Origin: Christensenella sp. UBA5399
Lineage (GTDB): Bacteria; Bacillota; Clostridia; Christensenellales; Christensenellaceae
Length of the DNA stretch: 12,069 bases
Direction of reading: 5' to 3'
Assembly: GCA_002407725.1 (NCBI GenBank)
Contig: DHOD01000088.1
Coordinates: forward strand, 11,473-23,541
This document shows positions 6,747 to 12,069 of the stretch, one piece after another (within the stretch, counting starts at the first letter, position 1; the number at the start of each line of letters is the position of its first letter). The translations under genes were made by a program, and so were the position numbers. The notes under the pieces were generated by a model that ran no database searches, was not told the DNA's origin, and saw only the letters and a list, made by a program, of their open reading frames with translations.

Positions 6747-6755
6747 GGAGGTTAT

Positions 6756-7376
6756 ATGAGCGAAAAAATATCCCAGGCAGTGATCCGGCGGCTTCCCCGT
6801 TATTACCGGTATCTTGAAGAGGTGGAGGCCAAAGGCGTCGACAAGATATCCTCGTCCCGGATGAGTACGGAAATGGGCCTGAACGCATCGCAGATCAGGC
6901 GCGACCTCAATTGTTTTGGGGGGTTCGGGCAGCAGGGGTACGGATACAGCGTGGGGAAGCTGAAAAAAGAGATGGCTCATATACTCGGCCTGGACAAGCG
7001 TTACAAGGTGATTATCATTGGCGCGGGGCGGATAGGGCATGCGTTGCTTGGCTACAAGGGATTTATGTTGGAAGGCTTTGACGTAACAGATATTTTTGAC
7101 GCCGACAAGGGAAAGATTGGCACGGATATTGAAGGTAAAAAGGTGCTGGATATAAACGGGCTGGACAGATATTTGCAGGAAAATGCAATTGACCTGGCAA
7201 TGATCTGTACGCCAAAGGAGCATGCGCAAAGCATTGCGGACAGGTTGGTCAGCCTGGGGATCCGCGGCATATGGAATTTTGCGCCGACCGATGTTGACGT
7301 GCGGCGCGGCGTGGCTGTAGAAAACGTGCACCTGTCGGACAGCCTGTATGTGCTGGCATACAAACTCAATCAGTAG
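6756..7376 (+). CDS. rex: Redox-sensing transcriptional repressor Rex
   Basis: Homodimeric repressor that senses the NADH/NAD+ ratio: it binds operator DNA when NADH is low and is released when NADH is high, controlling fermentation and respiration genes. The 206 residues match the family length. The winged helix occupies about 1-80, with a recognition region SSRMSTEMGLNASQIRRDL followed by the glycine-rich wing FGGFGQQGYGYSV. The Rossmann domain starts at about 84 with VIIIGAGRIGHAL, and the C-terminal part has GIWNFAP and ends in the swapped helix around LSDSLYVLAYKL. The start has GGAGG 4 bases upstream. The gene is followed after 11 bases by yjbQ. Its own promoter carries a possible Rex site. 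Confidence 0.97.
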   Translation: MSEKISQAVIRRLPRYYRYLEEVEAKGVDKISSSRMSTEMGLNASQIRRDLNCFGGFGQQGYGYSVGKLKKEMAHILGLDKRYKVIIIGAGRIGHALLGYKGFMLEGFDVTDIFDADKGKIGTDIEGKKVLDINGLDRYLQENAIDLAMICTPKEHAQSIADRLVSLGIRGIWNFAPTDVDVRRGVAVENVHLSDSLYVLAYKLNQ

Positions 7377-7387
7377 GGAGAGACCGT

Positions 7388-7780
7388 ATGACAATCCATG
7401 AGATCAAGACATACAAGAGAAATGCGCTGATCAATGTCACTGCCGAAGTGCGGGAAGCTGTGCGGAAAAGCGGTGTTGAAGAAGGAACAGTGACGGTGTA
7501 CTGCCCGCATACCACAGCGGGGTTCACGATCAATGAAAATGCCGACCCCGATGTATGTACCGATCTGCTGGCGGCATTGGAAGCACTGGTACCGAAGGTG
7601 AATTTCCGCCATATGGAAGGCAATTCCGACGCGCACCTCAAGGCGTCGCTGATGGGGGCGTCCGTCACAGTGCCGGTAAAGGATGGCGAGCCGGTGCTCG
7701 GTATTTGGCAGGGGATTTATTTTTGTGAATTTGACGGACCGAGAAACAGGAAGTTTTATGTTTCGGTAAACGGGAGATAG
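7388..7780 (+). CDS. yjbQ: YjbQ/UPF0047-family protein (secondary thiamine-phosphate synthase-like)
   Basis: A 130-residue single-domain protein of the YjbQ (UPF0047) family. Some members show weak thiamine-phosphate synthase activity, hence the usual annotation, but the physiological role is unsettled. Conserved segments are CPHTTAGFTINENADPD (about 39-55, with His41), FRHMEGNSDAHLKASLMG (about 73-90, His75, His83), and LGIWQGIYFCEFDGPR (about 104-119). The histidines and acids fit a metal or phosphate site. The start ATG 7388 is preceded by GGGAG (7376-7380) about 7 bases upstream, overlapping the rex stop region, so the two genes form one unit. No thiamine riboswitch or thi gene is present. 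Confidence 0.93.
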   Translation: MTIHEIKTYKRNALINVTAEVREAVRKSGVEEGTVTVYCPHTTAGFTINENADPDVCTDLLAALEALVPKVNFRHMEGNSDAHLKASLMGASVTVPVKDGEPVLGIWQGIYFCEFDGPRNRKFYVSVNGR

Positions 7781-7784
7781 TCGT

Positions 7785-7812
7785 TTGAATATGAGGTAAT
7801 CTGGGGTATAAT
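7785..7812 (+). promoter_or_regulatory. Promoter of the first vanW-like gene
   Basis: -35 TTGAAT (7785-7790), 16-base spacer, perfect -10 TATAAT (7807-7812), directly after the yjbQ stop. No terminator separates the genes, so readthrough from rex-yjbQ is also possible. Confidence 0.6.
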
Positions 7813-7844
7813 AGTTAAGAATATGACTGGGCAGAGGTAAGGAA

Positions 7845-9539
7845 ATGAGAAATTTAAACGATTTAAACGCGGAACAGGAAGATCGGCAGACGCACGCACC
7901 GGACGAAAACGGCGGCGATAGCGACGGCTTGATCATGGAAGAAGAACCGAAGAAAAAGCGCGGCGCGCCCAAGGCGGTGATTGCGGTTGTGGTTGTTGCC
8001 CTTGTGGCGGTGGGCGGCTGGTTTGGGTATTCGTACCTGACGGGCAATGTAGACCGTGTGGCGCTTGGCGCGGACGAGGGCGCGTATTTTGATGATGACG
8101 GCAAGATATTTGCCGGCGTCAGCGTAATGGAAATCGACCTTTCGGGCATGACGGCGCAGGAGGCAACGGATGCGGTAGGCGCTGCGGCGCAGCAGAAGCT
8201 GGATGCGCTGGCGGTAAGCTATACGGTGGAAGGCCAGGAATACGCGCTGAACAGCGAAGATATGGGCGCGGTGATGGATACGGAACCGGCAATTGCGCAG
8301 GCGGTGGCCTATGGCCGCGAAGGTAATTTTTTCCAGCGGCTGGACGCGGTTGAACTGGCGGCGCAAAGCGGATACGATATCCCGGTCGACGTGGTGTTCA
8401 GCGAGCAAAGCGTGCACGATACGATTATGGCGAACCCCGACCTGGAGGCGCTTGCCCCGGTGGACGCGCAGGTTGTGATGAATAAAGTCAGCGACGAGGA
8501 CAAAAAAATAACTGACATGGAAATTGATTTTATTGACGGGACAGCCGGTAAGCAGGTCAATGAAGAGAAGCTGATAGAGGATATTTATGCGACCATGATG
8601 GACGGCAGCTTTGCTACGGTAGAGGCGGAAATGGAGACGGTGGAGCCGGAAACCACAAAGGAAGATTTGGCGCAGCTTTACACGGAAATAGGTGTTTTCT
8701 CCACAAGCTACTCGAGCTCGGCCGACGGCAGGCGCTATAACATCTGGAAGATGGGCGATATTATCAATGGCGTCAAAATTGAGCCGGGTGCGGAATGGTC
8801 CATCAACGAGGAAGCGGGCCCGCGTACCTATTCGCTTGGCTGGAAGGGCGCGCCGGGCATCAACAACGGCGAGTATAAGGAAGAGGCCGGCGGCGGGATT
8901 TGCCAGGTTTCGTCCACCCTGTACAATGCGATACTGCGCGCGGAGGTCGAGATTGTGGACAGGTCGCACCACTCGTGGCCATTGGATTACGTGGATGGCG
9001 GACTGGATGCGACAATCTCCACAGGCGCACCGGATTTTGTGATACGCAACAACTACGATGTTCCCATCTATATCATTGCGCGGTGCGACGGCGAAGGCGA
9101 CCGTACCATCGAGGTGGCGATTTATGGGCCGCCGCATGCGGACGGTCTGACAAGGGACTTTTCTTCGGAGTTGATCAGCACATTTGGCGGCGGTGGGCCA
9201 ATCACAGTTGCGGATCCGTCATTGCCGGCGGGGGCAACCGCGACAATTATAAAAGAACACATGGGCAAAAAGTTCAATGTGTACAAGCACTTGATCGATG
9301 AGAACGGCAAAGAGGTCAGCAAGGAATTGGCGTATGTGGATACCTATTCCTATAAGCCCGCCAAGGTGCGGGTGGGAACGGGCGCTGCTGCGGCACCCGT
9401 ATGGGAAGACCCCGGCGTTGCGGCCCCACCTGTAGATCCGGCTCCTGCACCTGTAGACCCGGCACCTGCGCCTGTAGACCCGGCACCTGCGCCTGTAGAC
9501 CCGGCCCCGGCGCCTGTAGACCCGGCCCCGGCTGCGTAG
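7845..9539 (+). CDS. VanW-domain envelope protein with PG-binding-like repeats and VDPAPAP tail
   Basis: A 564-residue membrane-anchored extracytoplasmic protein. An acidic cytoplasmic stretch (1-35) and basic KKKRG lead to one membrane helix (about 43-66) without a signal-peptidase site, so the bulk lies outside. Residues about 88-265 resemble the peptidoglycan-binding-like domains (PF12229 type) that accompany VanW; GVSVMEIDLSGMTAQEA is typical of the first. The VanW domain (PF04294) spans about 288-412, with YNIWKMGDIINGV, PGAEWSIN, the invariant AGGGICQVSSTLYNA and DATISTGAPDF. A G5-like beta module follows (about 438-512), then a tail of five VDPAP-type heptads. No sortase signal is seen. 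The function of VanW is unknown; despite the name it does not indicate vancomycin resistance. The start has AGAGGT 6 bases upstream. Paralogue of the next gene, with the same domain order. Confidence 0.92.
   Translation: MRNLNDLNAEQEDRQTHAPDENGGDSDGLIMEEEPKKKRGAPKAVIAVVVVALVAVGGWFGYSYLTGNVDRVALGADEGAYFDDDGKIFAGVSVMEIDLSGMTAQEATDAVGAAAQQKLDALAVSYTVEGQEYALNSEDMGAVMDTEPAIAQAVAYGREGNFFQRLDAVELAAQSGYDIPVDVVFSEQSVHDTIMANPDLEALAPVDAQVVMNKVSDEDKKITDMEIDFIDGTAGKQVNEEKLIEDIYATMMDGSFATVEAEMETVEPETTKEDLAQLYTEIGVFSTSYSSSADGRRYNIWKMGDIINGVKIEPGAEWSINEEAGPRTYSLGWKGAPGINNGEYKEEAGGGICQVSSTLYNAILRAEVEIVDRSHHSWPLDYVDGGLDATISTGAPDFVIRNNYDVPIYIIARCDGEGDRTIEVAIYGPPHADGLTRDFSSELISTFGGGGPITVADPSLPAGATATIIKEHMGKKFNVYKHLIDENGKEVSKELAYVDTYSYKPAKVRVGTGAAAAPVWEDPGVAAPPVDPAPAPVDPAPAPVDPAPAPVDPAPAPVDPAPAA
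9429..9533 (+). repeat. Five tandem 21-bp units encoding the proline-rich tail
   Basis: Units start at 9429, 9450, 9471, 9492 and 9513, each encoding PVDPAPA in phase. Units 2 and 3 are identical, and 1, 4 and 5 differ only at third codon positions, so the array grew by duplication and has been kept in frame. The protein ends one alanine codon later. Confidence 0.96.
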
Positions 9540-9573
9540 CGTATCAATCACAGAATGTTACATAAATCGTAAT

Positions 9574-9605
9574 AAAAGAACGGGCCGGAAAGCCCGTTCT
9601 TTTTA
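9574..9605 (+). terminator. Rho-independent terminator after the first vanW-like gene
   Basis: A 12-bp perfect stem (9574-9585 with 9592-9603) with a 6-base loop CGGAAA; its GC core is GAACGGGC/GCCCGTTC and it runs into T residues at 9600-9604. The A run on the other side would allow use in both directions, but no converging gene exists. An outer repeat, TTACATA (9558-9564) with TATGTAA (9604-9610), encloses it. Confidence 0.92.
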
Positions 9606-9722
9606 TGTAAAAATCATTCGGTTCGCAGGCGCTGTTTTGCATGGAAAAATAAAGAAGTGAACTTTTTAAAAACTTTGTGCGTTTTTACTGGAACAAAAAG
9701 ATATAGACCCGAGTCCTATATT

Positions 9723-9762
9723 ATGTAAATAAAATTTTAAAAATTAAATGAGTTATTTACAT
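9723..9762 (+). repeat. 10-bp inverted repeat at the second vanW promoter
   Basis: ATGTAAATAA (9723-9732) and TTATTTACAT (9753-9762) are exact reverse complements, 20 bases apart, in otherwise AT-rich sequence. The right arm contains the proposed -35 box TTTACA. Spacing of about three helical turns between arm centres would place both on the same face of DNA, as for a regulator binding two sites. The rest of 9606-9837 shows no gene. Confidence 0.55.
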
Positions 9763-9784
9763 CGGGATATTAATATTATATCAT
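9756..9784 (+). promoter_or_regulatory. Promoter of the second vanW-like gene
   Basis: -35 TTTACA (9756-9761), 17-base spacer, -10 TATCAT (9779-9784); each box is 5 of 6. Expected start near 9791, leader about 47 bases. Confidence 0.52.
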
Positions 9785-9837
9785 GGAATAGAATGAGATA
9801 AATATAGCTGAATAGCGCGAGGAGAGAAGATTTTTAA

Positions 9838-11724
9838 ATGAGAAGGTACGGAGCCGGGAATCGCAGGATCAACAGGGGAAGGTTTGGACTGGTTATAGGC
9901 GTAGCCGCCGCGGCAGTGGTGGTTATTGTTTTGTGTGTCATATTTTTAGGGGGGGCCAAGCTGCCCGAGGAAGAAGGACAAGAGGAGCAGGCATCCGTAG
10001 AGATGATGACGGGCGTGTTTGAGCCGGGCATCAGCGTGGGCGGCGTCAACGTATCGGGGCTGACCATTGAGGAAGGCAAAGCTGCCGTACTGCAGGGCAT
10101 CAGTACAATGCTCAATGAAGAAAAAATAGAATTTACAGTGACTTCCCCCGCCAAGCATATGGGGCAGGAACCGGTTGAGGTTGACGATCCGGATACTGGC
10201 GATGAGGGCGAATCGGCTAGTGATAATGGAGACGAGACGGGCGAGGAAAGCGGCGGAACCGAAGAAGGGGCCGAAGGCGAGAGTGGTGCGGAAAATCAAA
10301 ATGATGGGACGCAGCCGCAAAGCTATGCATTTACGCTGGAACAACTGGGCGTGACGATTAACCCGGATCCCGCGTTGATTGAAGCGATGAATTACAGCGA
10401 CCAGATACAGGAAGAGCGGCTGAACCCGCAGGAGCCGCAGGAAGACGGTGCGGCGCTTACAACGCAGACGCTCTCGACGGAGGCGGATAAGGATTTTCCG
10501 CTGGGCGAAAAGGAAGTTGACGCGCAGGCTATAGAGGATATGGTCAACGAACTGGCCGAAATCTCGGGTTGGGATGTTGCGCCCACAACTTCGAACTTCA
10601 AAGTGGAGAAGCATGCGGATGAGGACAGCATGACCACCTGGGGCGAACTTGTCGAAACAGACCCGGTGGATGGATACAGGATCAAAACGGAAGATATTAT
10701 CAGTACGATACTGGAACAGGTTGAAACGGGCGAATACGCGCCATTTGACGCGCCCGGCGAAGTGGTCAAGGCGGACGATACCACGGCGGAAAAAAAGACG
10801 TATGTAAAAATGGCATCCGCGTCCACATCTTTTGCGGGCAATGCACCGGAAGGGCGCAGGTGGAATATATTTAAGATCAGCGACAGCTTGAACGGCGTGG
10901 TGCTCTGGCCGGGCGAGATGTTTTCGGTCAACGACCATGTAGGGCCAAGGAATGCCGAAAACGGATGGAAAGAGGCCAACGGGATAGAGGATGGCAATTT
11001 GACGCCGCAGTACGGCGGTGGTATTTGCCAGGTTTCCACAACGCTTTACAACGCGTGCCTGAAGGCGGAGATGCAAATCGACAGCAGGGTTCCGCACTCC
11101 ATTGCGGCCGCATATGTAAAAAAAGGCCTGGATGCGACGATTTCGACCGGTGGGCCGGATTTCAAGTTCACCAATACGCTGGACGACCCGATGTACATCA
11201 TCATCAAGTGCGACGGCAGCAACAAAGAAATAACGGCGGAACTTTGGGGCACATGGGACAGGGATTATTATCTGACGCTGGATACAGAGATGATATCAGA
11301 CCCCGCCGAGGTTGCGCCTTTGCCCGAATATGTTGCGGGCAGCGGCGATCCTTACGAGCTGACAGAGATCAGGCGCGGCAGGCGTTATGAGCAGTGGCAG
11401 GTGTACGCAAACAAATATGACAAGGAAACCGATGCGTTGATTGAGGAGAAGATCCCTGTCACGACATCGACGTATAACAGGATTGTGCCCAAGTATCAAG
11501 TGGGCAGCGCAATGGGTGTGCCCGCCGCAGGGACGCCTATCGAGCAGGTGCAGGCGTTGAGAGACCAGGCGATTGCCGCGGCGGCAGTGCCTGTCGATCC
11601 GCCGCCAGTGGAGGTGGTAGACCCCAATGTGGTGGTAGACCCCAACCAGGCGGATCCTAACCAGCCGGTGGTAGACCCCAACCAACCGGTAGTGGACCCT
11701 AATGCGGTGCCGCCGGCAGCATAA
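9838..11724 (+). CDS. VanW-domain envelope protein with acidic insert and VDPN tail
   Basis: A 628-residue paralogue of the preceding gene. A short basic cytoplasmic N-terminus (RRYGAGNRRINRGR) precedes one membrane helix (about 16-38), leaving the rest outside the cell. The peptidoglycan-binding-like region begins about 60 (PGISVGGVNVSGLTIEE); at residues 109-161 a 53-residue acidic, Gly/Ser-rich segment with 19 Asp/Glu and no Lys, Arg or His is inserted, and the fold resumes with SYAFTLEQLGV. The VanW domain spans about 326-456, with RRWNIFKISDSLNG, PGEMFSVNDHVGPR, YGGGICQVSTTLYNA and DATISTGGPDF. A G5-like module follows (about 478-552), then a tail of VDPN repeats. No sortase signal is visible. 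The ATG has GAGGAGA about 11 bases upstream. It has its own promoter and terminator, so it is an independent unit. Function unknown; a cell-wall-spanning structural or binding role is inferred. Confidence 0.92.
   Translation: MRRYGAGNRRINRGRFGLVIGVAAAAVVVIVLCVIFLGGAKLPEEEGQEEQASVEMMTGVFEPGISVGGVNVSGLTIEEGKAAVLQGISTMLNEEKIEFTVTSPAKHMGQEPVEVDDPDTGDEGESASDNGDETGEESGGTEEGAEGESGAENQNDGTQPQSYAFTLEQLGVTINPDPALIEAMNYSDQIQEERLNPQEPQEDGAALTTQTLSTEADKDFPLGEKEVDAQAIEDMVNELAEISGWDVAPTTSNFKVEKHADEDSMTTWGELVETDPVDGYRIKTEDIISTILEQVETGEYAPFDAPGEVVKADDTTAEKKTYVKMASASTSFAGNAPEGRRWNIFKISDSLNGVVLWPGEMFSVNDHVGPRNAENGWKEANGIEDGNLTPQYGGGICQVSTTLYNACLKAEMQIDSRVPHSIAAAYVKKGLDATISTGGPDFKFTNTLDDPMYIIIKCDGSNKEITAELWGTWDRDYYLTLDTEMISDPAEVAPLPEYVAGSGDPYELTEIRRGRRYEQWQVYANKYDKETDALIEEKIPVTTSTYNRIVPKYQVGSAMGVPAAGTPIEQVQALRDQAIAAAAVPVDPPPVEVVDPNVVVDPNQADPNQPVVDPNQPVVDPNAVPPAA
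11614..11703 (+). repeat. Degenerate VDPN repeats in the C-terminal tail
   Basis: Five DPN motifs occur in about 30 residues. The DNA string GTGGTAGACCCCAA occurs exactly three times (11614-11627, 11632-11645, 11668-11681), and a seven-residue VDPNQPV unit is visible. The repeats are less regular than in the first paralogue and differ in sequence from its VDPAPAP units. Confidence 0.88.
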
Positions 11725-11756
11725 AAAGCGGGGCGCAGAACTGAAATGACCGATTC

Positions 11757-11792
11757 AAAATTGCACAGGGCGCATGCCTTGTGCAATTTTTT
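11757..11792 (+). terminator. Rho-independent terminator after the second vanW-like gene
   Basis: AAAATTGCACA (11757-11767) pairs with TGTGCAATTTT (11780-11790). The inner bases continue pairing (one G-U, then GGC with GCC) to a 4-base GCAT loop, giving a 15-bp stem followed by T to 11792. It insulates vanW from tuf. Confidence 0.92.
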
Positions 11793-11827
11793 GCTCCCGA
11801 AAGGGACGTAACATTTGGCGCGTCTTA

Positions 11828-11884
11828 AAAAACAGGTATTCGGGCTGTTTTTGAAGTTGTTTCGTTATATAAAGCAAAAACAGC
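11828..11884 (+). other. Three-arm alternative hairpin sequence upstream of tuf
   Basis: AAAAACAG (11828-11835), CTGTTTTT (11845-11852) and AAAAACAG (11876-11883) allow the middle arm to pair with either flank; the downstream pairing extends to 10 bp (11844-11853 with 11875-11884). The first hairpin followed by T residues resembles a weak terminator. All of it lies upstream of the tuf promoter, so a role in RNA would need readthrough or an earlier promoter, which I do not clearly see. Confidence 0.35.
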
Positions 11885-11894
11885 AATCTATTTG

Positions 11895-11923
11895 TTGACA
11901 AATAAATGTCTAGCTTTTAAAAT
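11895..11923 (+). promoter_or_regulatory. Strong promoter of tuf
   Basis: Perfect -35 TTGACA (11895-11900), 17-base spacer and -10 TAAAAT (11918-11923), preceded by A/T-rich sequence that could act as an UP element. This fits the high expression expected for EF-Tu. The leader is about 65 bases, ending in AGGAGG at 11978-11983. Confidence 0.88.
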
Positions 11924-11994
11924 AGGGAAATAGGCATTCATATTGATAATATGGAGATATTATAAAGAACCGTTGTAGGAGGAAGGTAAAGTAA

Positions 11995-12069
11995 ATGTCA
12001 AAAGCAAAATTTGAAAGAAATAAGCCCCACGTAAACGTAGGGACGATCGGTCATGTGGACCATGGAAAA
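11995..12069 (+). CDS. tuf: Elongation factor Tu (5' partial)
   Basis: GTPase that delivers aminoacyl-tRNA to the ribosome. Only the first 25 codons are in the window, beginning MSKAKFERNKPHVNVGTIG and ending in HVDHGK, so the P-loop G1 motif GHVDHGK is complete. The start is supported by the GGAGGAAGG ribosome binding region at 11979-11987. The gene runs off the right edge; in related genomes tuf precedes rpmG-secE-nusG and ribosomal protein genes. Confidence 0.97.
   Translation, partial: MSKAKFERNKPHVNVGTIGHVDHGK

Noticed and set aside
7377..7387. Thiamine riboswitch ahead of yjbQ.
   Set aside because: Only 11 bases separate rex and yjbQ, and no conserved TPP aptamer sequence is present in the area.
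7863..9137. 424-codon minus-strand open frame opposite the first vanW-like gene.
   Set aside because: The opposite frame has clear domain motifs; this one is basic, repetitive in His and Arg, and lacks a start signal.
9429..9533. Short regular repeats resembling a repeat array or CRISPR.
   Set aside because: The units are contiguous without spacers, in phase with the vanW-like reading frame, and differ at third codon positions; they are coding repeats.
9946..11097. 383-codon minus-strand open frame opposite the second vanW-like gene.
   Set aside because: Same reasoning: shadow of a gene with recognisable domains, no ribosome binding site.
7845..11724. Vancomycin resistance locus.
   Set aside because: There are VanW-domain proteins but no D-Ala ligase, VanH, VanX or VanRS homologue; the VanW domain alone is common in Clostridia and does not indicate resistance.

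Overview
The window is a chromosomal housekeeping segment from a low-to-mid GC Firmicute of the Clostridia type. The evidence is strong AGGAGG-type ribosome binding sites, frequent TTG/GTG starts, sigma-A promoters with near-consensus boxes, a clear sigma-H gene, a Rex redox repressor and the Clostridia-style linkage cysS / mini-RNase III / rlmB / sigH / tuf. Coding sequence is fairly GC-rich while intergenic regions are AT-rich. A Christensenellales-like or other mid-GC Clostridia source would fit, but I cannot place it more precisely. All genes but one run on the + strand. There is no mobile element, CRISPR array, rRNA or tRNA.

Layout. (1) Positions 1-241: the tail of an unidentified upstream transcription unit closed by a good terminator (192-221), followed by one small minus-strand orphan gene (242-487). 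(2) 585-2390: cysS from its own promoter, with a small three-helix membrane protein behind it. (3) 2477-6655: a tightly packed six-gene operon: cyclase-family metal hydrolase, TIGR01906/DUF1461 membrane protein, tsaD (tRNA t6A synthesis), mrnC (mini-RNase III, 23S rRNA maturation), rlmB-type 2'-O-methyltransferase and sigH. Four of its genes serve tRNA or rRNA modification/processing or sigma function, so it couples ribosome and tRNA maturation with the stationary-phase sigma factor. (4) 6682-7780: rex (NADH-sensing repressor) and a YjbQ-family enzyme, from a promoter whose -35 box resembles half a Rex operator. (5) 7785-11792: two long paralogous VanW-domain proteins, each with an N-terminal membrane anchor, peptidoglycan-binding-like repeats, VanW domain, G5-like module and a low-complexity VDP-rich C-terminal tail; each gene ends at its own strong terminator. 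(6) 11895 to the end: consensus promoter and the first 25 codons of tuf (EF-Tu).

The less ordinary parts are: the VanW pair, with unrelated but analogous VDP heptad tails and, in the second, a 53-residue purely acidic insert; inverted repeats sitting on the rex and second vanW promoters; a probable ATT start codon for the cyclase gene; and about 5.3 kb separating sigH from tuf. I see no clearly new defence or biosynthetic system. The best candidate for something undescribed is the VanW envelope module and its promoter architecture.
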